A DNA stretch of 64,000 bases, from NCBI RefSeq assembly GCF_947492555.1, contig NZ_CANLNE010000002.1:1152649-1216648 (forward strand). The letters run 5' to 3'. Positions 45,601-54,351 of this stretch are shown piece by piece. Source of the DNA: an uncultured Roseobacter sp. Lineage in GTDB: Bacteria > Pseudomonadota > Alphaproteobacteria > Rhodobacterales > Rhodobacteraceae. Made by a program: the position numbers and the translations under genes. Numbering within the stretch: the stretch's first letter is position 1; each line of letters begins with the position of its first letter. The notes beneath the pieces were generated by a model. That model did not search any database, was not told the DNA's origin, and saw only the letters and a program-made list of their open reading frames with translations.

Positions 45601-45850
45601 TGACATCCTGATCGGTGGCGAAGGCGCGGACATCTTCGTCTTTGAACCCGGCGATGGGACCGACCTGATCCTCGGCTTCGAACTGGGTATCGACAAGATC
45701 CGCCTCACCGATTTCGGGCCCGACTTCGATCTGTCCTCGGCTGTGTCCCAAGACGGCGCAGACGCGGTTCTGTCCTTCTCCTCCGACGCCTCCGTGCGGT
45801 TCGAAGGCATCGACAGCACCCAACTGACCGAAGACGATTTCATCGCCTGA
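42647..45850 (+). CDS. Large type I-secreted repeat protein with CHRD and RTX repeats
   Basis: The 1067-residue protein lacks a Sec signal. Three tandem units of about 180 residues run from residue 142 (142, 323 and 506 to about 681). Each starts SDSRA(V/L)(N/D)I(D/Q)GxG and contains LGTG(D/N)QRNGT, consistent with parallel beta-helix rungs. RTX nonapeptides (GGAGDDVLIAG) follow at about 705-742. A CHRD region at about 798-930 includes NIHTAEFPGGEIRGQL, and a second RTX block at 962-1000 (GGAGDDLLSGEGGND) leads to a DDFIA C-terminus typical of T1SS substrates. The start ATG 42647 has a well-spaced GGAG. Probably a surface or biofilm protein. Confidence 0.85.
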   Translation: MLSEFLASLRARLLTTSSLAQETARDGQTLTNGFFQSTVVDNTPAFILDNDFARFLNFGQVETNNAAAAVAVTGEDAQVFNFRSGSIEANSGPDALATGIQVTGSAAIRNFGEIAGDFNGVQFAGAGSSGSLDNFRGGVISSDSRAVDIQGEGVSLRNFGDILGTGDQRNGTIYSDAGAEDVSISNFSGGTIDAGAGNNGAGISLQVGDEAGDRVENTIFNGFGATIQGRGQAAANTPGAGDGIRINNGAEGTVSETDIVNSGLISSESNQGTAGGIRVADGVAAEGRILNTSTGTIEGVRNGLYIGNAEHDLDVLNFGTIQSDSRAVNIDGSGVDLINGGDILGTGDQRNGTVYADDTARDFSINNLANGAIDAGAGNDGAGISLSLAEDGNGDVEITNAGTIAGRGQASAAAGTAGDGIRLEGVRGEAGFAAALFDGTISNAGTVTSESLVGTTGAFRAVNGVNFQGELVNEASGVFAGGQNGVYFGTGDHTGGSFVNRGLVTSDSRALNIDGEGLDVRNEGAILGTGNQRNGTVYADGTADNYTFTNTGLVDAGDGNNGSAVSLQTGDVDGDVVSAAIFNEGIFQGRGDATEGNQVGDGLRLFSNQEDASFAGLVQNDGLIAGSEDSDAAAGIRIDGGLNILGAIINEGEITGQVNAIDATEGGSVTFVNDDAGVVNGNVLLSAGDDIVVDLGQINGVVNGGAGDDVLIAGQGDNVIVGGLGNDFIDGGDGFDTVDFSDLDVAVNVNLGPNGNGTATRDTGFNVRVTDQSVSAPGQFGSAIANGAQFVEQAVAGNLYFNIHTAEFPGGEIRGQLLVDSDVTVGDFRTITLSGGLDASQEPGPTSDSIATGESSLVIVQQVHTGAVTYSSELSVVGLNEADLQTPIPGVVSAIHLHNAPAGQNGPVVQDTLVDAGATLDVIEPISPTGVVGDDVIENQIETDVLSSIENVIGSDDADVIIGSDGANVLQGGAGDDLLSGEGGNDILIGGEGADIFVFEPGDGTDLILGFELGIDKIRLTDFGPDFDLSSAVSQDGADAVLSFSSDASVRFEGIDSTQLTEDDFIA

Positions 45851-45862
45851 TGACATCCAACG

Positions 45863-45889
45863 GGGCGGCGGCACTGGCCGCCGCCCTTT
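45863..45889 (+). terminator. Hairpin between secreted protein and its transporter
   Basis: Perfect 10-bp stem GGGCGGCGGC / GCCGCCGCCC with a 4-nt loop, followed by TTTC, in the 62-nt gap before the ABC gene. It should act as an attenuator that keeps transporter expression below that of the substrate, or as an mRNA-stabilising 3' end. Confidence 0.75.
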
Positions 45890-45912
45890 CACCCTGAAAA
45901 GAGATCACCCCC

Positions 45913-47658
45913 ATGTTTCAGAAAAAATCCACCGTCAAATCAGCCTGGTCCTCCCTGCGAGGCGGCTTTTCCGCAATCGCTTTCTTCAGCCTTGTTTTGA
46001 ACCTTCTCATGCTCGCCGGTCCCCTCTACATGCTACAGGTCTATGACCGCGTGCTGACCAGCCAGAACATGGACACGCTCATCGCGCTCAGCCTTCTTCT
46101 GGCGGGCGTTTTCATCGTGACCGGCCTGCTCGACCTGATGCGCACGCGCATCCTCAACCGCCTCGGGGCCCGGTTCGAGCTGAAAATCGGCGCACCCGTC
46201 CTGCAATCCGCCATCCGCCGCCGTCTGCACGGCAAGGCCGCGGTAGGTGACAGCCCAGCCGCCGACATCACCGGCCTGCGTGATTTCATCTCCGGCTCCA
46301 CATTGATCGCGTTCTTTGACGCGCCCTGGATTCCGATTTACCTCGGCGTGCTCTACATGCTGCACCCTTATCTCGGCGCCCTGGGTCTTGCCGGCGCGGT
46401 GCTCCTTACAATTCTGGCCCTGATCAACAACACGCGCGCCTCTGGCGTGATGCAGGATGCATCCCACGCGCGCAGCAGGTCCGACGCCTTGTTCACCTCC
46501 AGTGAGCAAAACGCAGAGCTTGTCCAAGCAATGGGTATGACTGGTGATCTCGCCCGGCGCTGGACGGCTCTGCACCATGATGCGCACCGTCTGAAAACCC
46601 GTGTCAGTGACCGGATCGCCAGCTTTTCGGTGCTGTCCAAGACGATCCGGATGGGGCTGCAATCGGCCATGCTGGGGCTAGGTGCCGCCCTTGCCATCAC
46701 CGGCGACGCCACTGCCGGTGTCATGATCGCCGCGACCATCGTACTGGCGCGCGCGCTGGCCCCCATCGATCAGCTGATTGGCCAGTGGCGCACCTTTCTG
46801 GCAGCGCGCGGGTCCTACAAGAACCTCGCCGCGCTGAGCGAGGCATTTCCGCAAGAGCTCAAACGTCTGGCCTTGCCGCGCCCGCAAATCTCCGTCAACG
46901 CCACCATTGCGCAGGCGGGGCCGCCTCTGGCCCAGAACGCCACCATTGGCGGCATCGACTTTGCGCTGTCGGCGGGTGATGTTCTGGCCGTGATCGGCCA
47001 CAGCGGGTCCGGCAAATCCACGCTGGCGAAAATGCTGGCGGGGATCTGGATGCCCCAGCGCGGCGCCATCCGTCTGGACGGCACGCCAATGGCGAAATGG
47101 GACGCCGGAGATCTGGGGCAGCTGATCGGATACCTGCCGCAGGATGTGCAGCTCTTTGACGGCACGATCCGCGAAAACATCGCGCGCTTTTCCACAACCA
47201 TTGACGACACCAAGGTGTTGAAGGCGGCGGTTGCTGCGGATGTGCACGATCTGATCAGCAATCTGCCGGATGGCTATGCCACGCAGATCGGCAATGGCTT
47301 CCACCTTTCGGGCGGTCAACGGCAGCGAATTGCTCTGGCGCGGGCGCTCTATGATGATCCGTTTGTCCTGGTGCTGGATGAGCCGAACTCCGATCTCGAC
47401 AGTCAGGGGGAACTGGCGCTACGCAATGCCATCCGCGGGGCCAGCGCCCGGGGGGCCATCACCTTTGTGATGACGCACCGGCCCAGCACGCTCGAAGCGG
47501 TCAACAAGGTCCTGACCCTGAACAAGGGCATGCAGAGCGGTTTTGGCGACAAGGAAGACATCCTGCGCCCAAGACAACAGCCCGTCATGACCAGCAAACA
47601 GAACCCACAGCTTGCCGCGCGCAAGGATCAGCAGCTTCAGAAAGGAGCGGTTCAATGA
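45913..47658 (+). CDS. Type I secretion ABC transporter (PrtD-type)
   Basis: The 581-residue protein has an N-terminal exporter domain (about five to six TM segments within residues 20-310) and an ABC domain with Walker A GHSGSGKST, signature LSGGQRQRIALARAL and Walker B VLVLDEPNSDLD. It lacks an N-terminal peptidase C39 domain, as in PrtD/HasD transporters of C-terminal-signal substrates. It overlaps the HlyD gene by 4 nt and should export the upstream repeat protein. Confidence 0.93.
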   Translation: MFQKKSTVKSAWSSLRGGFSAIAFFSLVLNLLMLAGPLYMLQVYDRVLTSQNMDTLIALSLLLAGVFIVTGLLDLMRTRILNRLGARFELKIGAPVLQSAIRRRLHGKAAVGDSPAADITGLRDFISGSTLIAFFDAPWIPIYLGVLYMLHPYLGALGLAGAVLLTILALINNTRASGVMQDASHARSRSDALFTSSEQNAELVQAMGMTGDLARRWTALHHDAHRLKTRVSDRIASFSVLSKTIRMGLQSAMLGLGAALAITGDATAGVMIAATIVLARALAPIDQLIGQWRTFLAARGSYKNLAALSEAFPQELKRLALPRPQISVNATIAQAGPPLAQNATIGGIDFALSAGDVLAVIGHSGSGKSTLAKMLAGIWMPQRGAIRLDGTPMAKWDAGDLGQLIGYLPQDVQLFDGTIRENIARFSTTIDDTKVLKAAVAADVHDLISNLPDGYATQIGNGFHLSGGQRQRIALARALYDDPFVLVLDEPNSDLDSQGELALRNAIRGASARGAITFVMTHRPSTLEAVNKVLTLNKGMQSGFGDKEDILRPRQQPVMTSKQNPQLAARKDQQLQKGAVQ

Positions 47659-49025
47659 CCTCTCACCTTCCAACGCACCCCGCCCAGACTGTTCTTCGGC
47701 TCGAAGACTATAACCGCATCGAAGACCGCGCCAACGGGGCGGGGATCAAGGGATTTGTTTTCGCAGGCCTGATCGTCGTGACCGGTTTCATCGGGGGCGC
47801 GGCCTATTGGGCGGCGACCTCCAAGCTCGACGGTGCCGTTGTCGCACCCGCCTCTCTGGTGGTGGAAGGCAATCGCAAGACGGTGGAGCATCTGGACGGC
47901 GGTATCGTGCGCGACATCCTTGTGACGGATGGCGATCTGGTCGAGGCGGGCCAGATCCTCCTGGAACTGGACAGCACGGATCTCGATGTCGATCTGGACG
48001 TCATTCAAAGCCAGTTGGGCGATCTGATGATCCGCCGCGCGCGCTTGCTGGCGCAGCTTGAGGGAGCGGATACATTTGGCCCGACCTATGTGTCGGAGAC
48101 GCTCAGGGTCGCAATGCAACGGGCCGATTGGCAGGACGCCTATCAGACGCAAAAGCTGCTCTTCGATGCGGAAATGCGGACCCGCAGGGCCGAGAAGGAT
48201 TTGCTGGCCCAGCGGATCGCCAACTTGCAGGATCAGATGTCTGGTCTGCGCGCGCAGCGACAATCTAACACCCGCCAGTTGGAGATCACGCGGGAGGAGC
48301 TTGGCAATCTTGAAACGCTGCTTGAAAAGGGCCTTGTGGCAGCTGCCCGTGTGAACGCCCGCCGTGTCGAGGTTGAGCGCCTGAAAGGCGTGGATGCCTC
48401 CTTGCAGACGCAGGAGGCGCAGGCCCGAAACCAGATCAGTGAATTGCAGCTGACAGGCATCGGTGAACAGACACAGCGCGATGAGGCGGCTTCGACGGAA
48501 CTCGCGCAGGTCGAAGGGCTGCTGGCGACGCTGGAGCCGCAGTATGTCGGTGCCACGGAACGCCTGAAACGGGTGGCCATCACCGCGCCGGTCAGCGGGC
48601 GTGTTGTCGGGATGACGGTCTTTACCGCGGGCGGCGTGATCCGGCCCGGCGCACCCATCCTCGATATCGTGCCTGTGGATCAACCGCTGGTGGTGGAGGC
48701 GCGGGTCAACACGGCGGATATTGAAAAGCTCTTTGTCGGGCAATCAACTCGCGTGCGGCTGTCGGGTTTTGATCAGGCGGAAATTCCCGAGGCCACGGGC
48801 AGGATCGTCGATATTTCCGCTGACAGTCTGGAGGACGACCGCACCGGCCAAGCCTACTATACGGCGCGGGTCACATTCGACAGTGCCCAACCTGCGGCAG
48901 TTGCCGAACTGGATCTGGTGCCGGGCATGCCCGCTGACCTCTTTGTCAACACGGGCGAACGGTCTGCGCTCAGCTATCTGACCCAACCCCTTCAGGACAG
49001 GCTGGCACGCACGTTCATTGAATAG
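47655..49025 (+). CDS. HlyD-family type I secretion adaptor
   Basis: The 456-residue membrane fusion protein has a TM helix (about residues 36-57, IVVTGFIGGAAYWAATS). A biotinyl-lipoyl-like half (VEGNRKTVEHLDGGIVRDILV) precedes a long coiled coil (about 100-280), and the C-terminal half carries TAPVSGRVVGM. It bridges the ABC exporter to an outer-membrane TolC. No tolC is in the window. The gene is translationally coupled to the ABC gene. Confidence 0.92.
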   Translation: MTSHLPTHPAQTVLRLEDYNRIEDRANGAGIKGFVFAGLIVVTGFIGGAAYWAATSKLDGAVVAPASLVVEGNRKTVEHLDGGIVRDILVTDGDLVEAGQILLELDSTDLDVDLDVIQSQLGDLMIRRARLLAQLEGADTFGPTYVSETLRVAMQRADWQDAYQTQKLLFDAEMRTRRAEKDLLAQRIANLQDQMSGLRAQRQSNTRQLEITREELGNLETLLEKGLVAAARVNARRVEVERLKGVDASLQTQEAQARNQISELQLTGIGEQTQRDEAASTELAQVEGLLATLEPQYVGATERLKRVAITAPVSGRVVGMTVFTAGGVIRPGAPILDIVPVDQPLVVEARVNTADIEKLFVGQSTRVRLSGFDQAEIPEATGRIVDISADSLEDDRTGQAYYTARVTFDSAQPAAVAELDLVPGMPADLFVNTGERSALSYLTQPLQDRLARTFIE

Positions 49026-49044
49026 AACGGCGTACAAGTGGAAT

Positions 49045-49074
49045 GGCAGAGCGCGCTGTGACGTGCGCTCTGCC
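49045..49074 (+). terminator. Terminator after the T1SS operon
   Basis: Perfect 10-bp stem GGCAGAGCGC (49045-49054) / GCGCTCTGCC (49065-49074) with a 10-nt loop, 20 nt after the HlyD stop and before the convergent LysE gene. No T-run follows, so it may act with Rho or from either strand. Confidence 0.6.
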
Positions 49075-49113
49075 TGAGGATTTAGAGGGTGCCGAGAAGG
49101 CCGCAAATATGGT

Positions 49114-49749
49114 TCAGGAGCCCGCCGTGTCGCGCATGCTCTTGAGGCCCAGCAGAATGGCCGCGCCGATCAGGAACGCCCCGCCGATGCGGCCGATTGC
49201 GACCTGCGCCTTGCCCTTCAGGCGCTTGGCAAGCCAGCCAGCACTTGCCCCGTAGCCCAGCAGGAAAGATCCGTCGATGGCGATGTATGTCGCAGAGAGG
49301 ATGAAGAGCTGCAGGAAAAACGGCTGGTCTGCGGTGATGAATTGCGGGAAGAGGGCCGCAAAGAACACCACGGCCTTTGGGTTGGCTGCGGAGGTCACGA
49401 AACCCTGAAGCCAGAGTTTGCGCGGCGACGCTGAGATGTTGGATTTCATCGATCGTGAACCTTTGCCCGCAGTGCGCCACATCCGGATGCCCATCCAGAG
49501 CAGATAGGCGACCCCCATCCATTTGATGACCGTCAGCGCATGTTGTGACGCTACAATTATCGCGGCCAGCCCCAACCCGGCAGCCAGCATCTGCAGGGCA
49601 TTTGCGCTCAGATCACCGATGGCCGTCGCGATGGAGGGTCTGAACCCATGCGTCATGCTGTTTGACAGCATCAGCAAATGGCTTGGGCCGGGTGTCAGCA
49701 TGAAAAGGAACACGGTCGTGACATATAGGGCCCAAATATCAAAACTCAT
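49114..49749 (-). CDS. LysE-family amino acid exporter
   Basis: The 211-residue protein has six hydrophobic helices and the LysE/RhtB signature FMLTPGPSHLLMLSNSMTHGFRPSI at residues 16-40. The family exports amino acids such as lysine, threonine or homoserine lactone. Its natural substrate cannot be read from sequence. It converges on the T1SS operon, and the upstream gap contains an unusual palindrome. Confidence 0.85.
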   Translation of the reverse strand: MSFDIWALYVTTVFLFMLTPGPSHLLMLSNSMTHGFRPSIATAIGDLSANALQMLAAGLGLAAIIVASQHALTVIKWMGVAYLLWMGIRMWRTAGKGSRSMKSNISASPRKLWLQGFVTSAANPKAVVFFAALFPQFITADQPFFLQLFILSATYIAIDGSFLLGYGASAGWLAKRLKGKAQVAIGRIGGAFLIGAAILLGLKSMRDTAGS

Positions 49750-50106
49750 CCGACGTCTCCTTCTGAATCATTACCCCGTCACTACCAAGGTTCAGCATCG
49801 TCATGGTAGTGACTGGACGGCCTATATGAAATCTGGCCGCTGCCACCCAATCAGCGGCCCGTGCCGGCACCATACGTGATTGAAAGATATTTCGTACGAA
49901 AAAAAGTTTCTGGGGACAGGTTTGGCCATCTGAAACGAGGTGCCTTTGCCTGTTTGCGCCACCAATTGGTGGTCCCGGATCGCCGGTGTCATGACTTTGG
50001 GACACGGCATACTTCACTTGGTACAGCACGCGCCCAGCGGGATAGTGGTCCCCGCGCCCGCCGAAGAGCGCTGGGCACAAGGCTGAAAGATCGTGTTATC
50101 GGTGCT
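49750..50106. other. Intergenic region upstream of the LysE gene
   Basis: No gene is supported. A perfect 14-bp palindrome CCACCAATTGGTGG sits at 49959-49972, and an AT-rich segment with CGTACG and an A-run lies at 49889-49908. Either could be the regulatory region of the LysE gene (minus strand). Confidence 0.5.
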
Positions 50107-52341
50107 TCAGGACGCGCTACTGGTCAACTCACGGGCCCGGTCAGACAGGTGGCCCCACAGGCGGTCGCGGTCGACGGGCTTGGACATAAGGGGCAGGCCG
50201 AGCGTTTTGCACGTCTGACGCAGCTCACGCGTGCGATCAGCAGAGACAATCGCCGCCGAGATCGGCCCGTAGGTCTTCGTGATCTCTTGGTAAAGCGCGG
50301 TGCCAGTGTTGCCCTTGTCCAACTGGTAATCGAACAAAAACGCATCGGGAATAAGCTGAATGGCATGCATGAGGGTCATCGCTTCATCCGCGCTATGCGC
50401 GTGGATGACCTCGCCGCCCATATCCTCAACGACAAGCGACAGTGCACCCGCAAAGGCCGGATCGTTCTCCACCAGCAGAACGAGTAGCCCGTTGAGGTCT
50501 TGCGGGGTTGTATCTCCTGACCCGGCACGCTTGGCGTCATGCGGCAGGGCGGCGGTGTCGATGGGCACGTTGAGGGAAAAGCAGCTGCCGCTGCCCGGTT
50601 TCGACCACAGGCCCAGCTCGTGCCCCAATCCCTTGCAGGCGCGTTCCACGATGGCAAGACCCAGGCCCAGCCCGCCGTCGGCAGGGTCGGGGTTGAGACG
50701 GCTGAATTCCTGAAAAATCTGTTCCTGATCCGCTTCCGCAATGCCGCACCCGGTGTCCCAAACCTCGATCCGGGCCGAGGTGCCGCTGCGCCGCACGCCA
50801 AGCAGGACGCGACCCTTATCCGTATAGCGCATCGCGTTGGAGAGCAGGTTCTGCACAATGCGCCGCAGGTAGGCCGGATCGCTGCGCACCGTCAGCGAAC
50901 TGTCGAGAATATCCAGCGCGATGCCCTTGGCCGCAGCCGTGGCGGCCAATTCGTCGCGCAGTGGCGCCAGAATATCCGATATACGGATGGCCTGGACCTT
51001 GAACACCGCCTTGCCCGCGTCGAGCTTCGAGATGTCCAGCAGCGCCTCGATGATCTGCTGCGCGCCATTCAGTGCAGTTTCGGTTTTACCAATCACGTCC
51101 TGCGCGTCACTGCTGGTTACCTTGTCCGCGAGCGAAGAGACAAAGAGCTTGGCGGCTGACAGCGGTTGCAGCAGGTCATGGCTGGCGGCGGCAACAAACC
51201 GGGATTTCGAGGCATTGGCCCGTTCCGCTTCGGCCAGGGCCACGCCAAGCTCCTGCGTCCGGTCCCGCACCCGGCGTTCAAGCTGCTCGTTCATCTCGAA
51301 AAGCGCGCGGGCGGCTTCGCGTTCCGCCGTCACATCCGTGAAGCTGATCACGAATCCATGGTCCGGCATTTCCTGCGCAAAAACGCTGTAGATGCGGCCA
51401 TCTTCACGGCGAATTTCAAAGGCAATGGGCGGGCGGCCGTTGGCGCGGTTGGCCCAGCTGCGCAGGCGTTCGGCATCCACCTTGTCGGTAAAGACCAGCT
51501 GATCACGCAGCCGGTTGATCAGGTAGGAGAAGTTCATGCCAAGGGTGACGCGCGGTTTGGACAGGGCCAGAAACCCATCCATCTTGCTGTTCCAGCCCAC
51601 CAGCGTGCGGTTGCGGTCAAAGATGCAGACGCCTTGATTGAGGTGGTCGAGCGTGGCCTGCAGGATGCGGGCCTGTTCGTCGCGCAGCTTGTCGCGTTCC
51701 TGCCGTTCCAACTGGATGATGTCGGACACATCTGTTTGCAGAATGACCGTACCACCGCCGGATGTGCGGTGTTCGCTGACCTGCAGCCAGCGGTCACGCA
51801 GCAGGCTGACATTAAAAACGACGTGCGGGTCGCGGTGATGGTCAAGGCGCCGCTGGGCCCAATCCTCGGGGGTCTGGTTCTTGGGCAGCGACAGAAACCG
51901 GCTTTCGGAGACCAGCGAGACGTAGTCTTCAAACGGCAGGCCAGCGCTCAGGCCGGGCACGATGTCCAGCAGGTCCTGACAAAACCGGCTGTTGAAGAGG
52001 ACAAGCCGGTCATCGGTGTCAAAGAGGGCAAAGCCTTCGTCGATGGTCTCGATGGCCTCGGCGAGGTTGGACCGTGCGGTTTCGGTCTCCGCGCGAGCCA
52101 CTTCCAAGCGTGCATTGGAATCCTGCAAAAGATCCAGCGTGCGTTCCAGATCACGGGTCCGCTCGCGCACCTGGCTTTCCAGCAGCGCCGCGCGTTCGAA
52201 CTGCCGGTAGGCAAGACCAGATTCCTCGCTTTTCTGCTCCACCCGGCGCATCAGCGATTGCGCGATCACCAGCAGTTTCTCGTTCTGTTTCTCGACCGTA
52301 TCGGCGGGGTTAATCAGCGACATGCGTTGTTTCATCCGCAT
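50107..52341 (-). CDS. Hybrid PAS sensor histidine kinase (NahK/ErcS'-like)
   Basis: The 744-residue soluble kinase has an N-terminal coiled coil (about 15-95) and two PAS domains (about 95-210 and 225-345). The HisKA H-box ASHDLLQPLSAAKLF follows, then HATPase motifs NLLSNAMRYTD, DTGCGI and GGLGLGLAIV, and a C-terminal receiver domain (phospho-Asp in FLFDYQLDKG, Lys in MSKPVD). No TM helix is present. It overlaps the FIST gene by 32 nt, as in the NosP-NahK pairs. Phosphotransfer to the nearby NarL-type regulator is likely. Confidence 0.9.
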   Translation of the reverse strand: MRMKQRMSLINPADTVEKQNEKLLVIAQSLMRRVEQKSEESGLAYRQFERAALLESQVRERTRDLERTLDLLQDSNARLEVARAETETARSNLAEAIETIDEGFALFDTDDRLVLFNSRFCQDLLDIVPGLSAGLPFEDYVSLVSESRFLSLPKNQTPEDWAQRRLDHHRDPHVVFNVSLLRDRWLQVSEHRTSGGGTVILQTDVSDIIQLERQERDKLRDEQARILQATLDHLNQGVCIFDRNRTLVGWNSKMDGFLALSKPRVTLGMNFSYLINRLRDQLVFTDKVDAERLRSWANRANGRPPIAFEIRREDGRIYSVFAQEMPDHGFVISFTDVTAEREAARALFEMNEQLERRVRDRTQELGVALAEAERANASKSRFVAAASHDLLQPLSAAKLFVSSLADKVTSSDAQDVIGKTETALNGAQQIIEALLDISKLDAGKAVFKVQAIRISDILAPLRDELAATAAAKGIALDILDSSLTVRSDPAYLRRIVQNLLSNAMRYTDKGRVLLGVRRSGTSARIEVWDTGCGIAEADQEQIFQEFSRLNPDPADGGLGLGLAIVERACKGLGHELGLWSKPGSGSCFSLNVPIDTAALPHDAKRAGSGDTTPQDLNGLLVLLVENDPAFAGALSLVVEDMGGEVIHAHSADEAMTLMHAIQLIPDAFLFDYQLDKGNTGTALYQEITKTYGPISAAIVSADRTRELRQTCKTLGLPLMSKPVDRDRLWGHLSDRARELTSSAS

Positions 52342-53512
52342 CGGCCGGGTAGAAGGCCACCCCGCTCATGGTGTGATTGACATGCAGCGGGCCGATCTGT
52401 TCGCCATAGGTGGAGAACCCGATCACATTGTGCCGCGACAGCACGTCGGACATGGCGCGGACGATCTGCGATTGCTCCGCCTCGATCCGGCGCAGGATAC
52501 AGTCACAGCCGATGATGTCGCTCGGGGCGTTTTCCGTGGAGAGTTCCTGCAGTTTGCGTTCCAGATGGGTGACCATATTCTCCGGACGGGCAACGGTCAG
52601 CACCATGCCCTCATCAACGGCAGAGAAGAACACAAGATCGCCGTCTTCCGTGACCTGCTGGATGGCGCGGACATGATGCGCGTCACCGATCCGCACCACC
52701 ACCGGATGAGCGGCAAAGGTAAAGCGGTCCAGCTGTTCGGGGTCCTTGCCGACGATCCGGGCATATTCACGGGCGGCGGGTTCCGCGTTGATGGCGCGGA
52801 CGATGCGGCGGGCGGGGTCGGCCTCTGTCACCACCATCTGTTCGCCGGTGGGTACCAAATGATCGAGGCTGAAGACCTTGGTGCGCAGCCGTGTGCGCAC
52901 CAGTGTCAGCACGGCGGCGTTTTCGGCGACGCGCCCGTTCAGGCCCACAAGTGTCTGGCGGAAATCGGTGCCGTCCCCCGCAGAGCCGCCAAAGATCTGC
53001 GTATCCCCCAGCGCCGGAGCAATCGTGGCGCTGAGCGTGTCTTCACTCAACGACAAACCGTCAACCACCAGAAACCCGAAGCTGTGTGGGAGCCTGGACG
53101 CGCGCTGCTGCAGCCCCATGCGCTCCAGCGTGATCTGATCCACAAGCGCCTGCGCGTCCAGATCATCAACGTTTTCGATCAGGATGGAGCAGGAGGCGAA
53201 ATCCTCTGCCGGAAAGGCGATGGCGACAATCGTGCCCTCGTCATATCCGGCACCGGTGATTTCACCCGCCGTCGTGCAGGCGACCACATCCGTGTCGGGA
53301 TACACCCGCCGGGCTTCGGCGACCACATCCTGAAAATCGGCGAGCGGCGTGGCCATGATCGAGATGAAGCTGAAGGGCCCCGGCCCGAGCACCTCGTGCA
53401 GTGCAGCCACAGGCGACGTGTTGGACCAACACACCTGTGCGGTCCTGAGTGCACAACTCTCGTCAGGCTGCACTGGGTCGGCGGAATCCGCAAAACCAGC
53501 GTTGGCATTCAT
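52310..53512 (-). CDS. FIST-domain sensor protein (NosP-like)
   Basis: The 400-residue protein has the FIST_N and FIST_C domains: FSFISIMATPLADFQDVVAEAR, IFGGSAGDGTDFRQTLVGLNG and the C-terminal GFSTYGEQIGPLHVNHTMSG. NosP proteins of this family bind haem and sense nitric oxide, then control an adjacent hybrid kinase. I cannot confirm haem ligation from sequence. Its start is 35 nt upstream-side of the response regulator stop, and it is coupled to the kinase by overlap. Confidence 0.85.
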   Translation of the reverse strand: MNANAGFADSADPVQPDESCALRTAQVCWSNTSPVAALHEVLGPGPFSFISIMATPLADFQDVVAEARRVYPDTDVVACTTAGEITGAGYDEGTIVAIAFPAEDFASCSILIENVDDLDAQALVDQITLERMGLQQRASRLPHSFGFLVVDGLSLSEDTLSATIAPALGDTQIFGGSAGDGTDFRQTLVGLNGRVAENAAVLTLVRTRLRTKVFSLDHLVPTGEQMVVTEADPARRIVRAINAEPAAREYARIVGKDPEQLDRFTFAAHPVVVRIGDAHHVRAIQQVTEDGDLVFFSAVDEGMVLTVARPENMVTHLERKLQELSTENAPSDIIGCDCILRRIEAEQSQIVRAMSDVLSRHNVIGFSTYGEQIGPLHVNHTMSGVAFYPADADETTHVAD

Positions 53513-53547
53513 GTGTGTAACTCTCCCTAGTAGCGAGGATAGGACGC

Positions 53548-54243
53548 CTAGGAAGAGCTTGGCAAGACATTTGCGAACTTGGCATCCTGCGCCACGAGCA
53601 CGGCCTGTGTCCGGCTTTGCACGCCCAGTTTGCGCATGATCGCGGTGACATGTGCCTTGACCGTGGTTTCCGCGATGGAGAGGTCAAAGGCGATCTGCTT
53701 GTTGAGCTTGCCTTCACAGATCAGTTCGAGAATACGCGCTTGCTGGTTGGTCAGGCTGGACAGACGCGAGACGGCCTTGGTGCCCTCCTCGCAGGTGTCC
53801 CCTTCGACGAAGCCGGCTGGGGTGAAAACGCTGCCCCCAGCAATATGCTCCAGCGCCTCCTGAAACACCGACCGATGGCTGTGTTTTGGCACAAACCCCG
53901 ACGCCCCGGCCTCGATGGCGCCACTGATGATCGCGTTGTCGGTCATGGAGGAGACAATGATCACCGGGGTTTTGTTCGCCGCGCGCTTGAGGCGAATGAG
54001 TCCGTCCAACCCGCTGACATCCGGCAGGTTCAGATCCAGCAGGATCAGGTCCGGTGGCGTGTTCCCGTCGATCTTCTCCAGCGCGTGTTCCATGCTGTCT
54101 GCAGTCACGATCTGTGCAAATTCGGCAACCGATTTCAGGGTAAGCTCCAAAGCGTCGCAAAACAGCGGATGGTCGTCCACCACGAGCGCCCAACCGCCGC
54201 GCATTTTGGCATGAGCTGAAAGGGAGGCGTCTTGCGTGTTCAT
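53548..54243 (-). CDS. NarL/FixJ-type response regulator (ErbR/AgmR-like)
   Basis: The 231-residue protein has a receiver domain (phospho-Asp in LILLDLNLPDVSG, about residue 66, with acidic pair VVDDHP) and a C-terminal LuxR HTH (LTNQQARILELICEGKLNKQIAFDLSIAETTVKAHVTAIMRKLG). It lies between the xoxF gene and the FIST/kinase genes, in the order seen for the ErbR/AgmR regulators of PQQ alcohol dehydrogenases. It should activate xoxF and the linked cluster. Confidence 0.87.
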   Translation of the reverse strand: MNTQDASLSAHAKMRGGWALVVDDHPLFCDALELTLKSVAEFAQIVTADSMEHALEKIDGNTPPDLILLDLNLPDVSGLDGLIRLKRAANKTPVIIVSSMTDNAIISGAIEAGASGFVPKHSHRSVFQEALEHIAGGSVFTPAGFVEGDTCEEGTKAVSRLSSLTNQQARILELICEGKLNKQIAFDLSIAETTVKAHVTAIMRKLGVQSRTQAVLVAQDAKFANVLPSSS

Positions 54244-54303
54244 GGCTTCAGGCTAGCGTCGAAATCTCCAAAAATCTACTTGGCAAAAAGTCTCATAGAA
54301 AAA

Positions 54304-54328
54304 GGCGCACCCCGATGTGGGATGCGCC
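54304..54328 (-). terminator. Bidirectional-looking terminator between xoxF and the response regulator
   Basis: GGCGCACCCC (54304-54313) pairs with GGGATGCGCC (54319-54328), 9 of 10 pairs plus one G-U, with a 5-nt loop. A-rich and T-rich runs flank both sides; the minus strand reads CTTTTTC after the stem, ideal for ending xoxF. Confidence 0.8.
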
Positions 54329-54351
54329 CGATTTTTCAGTACCTTACCCTG

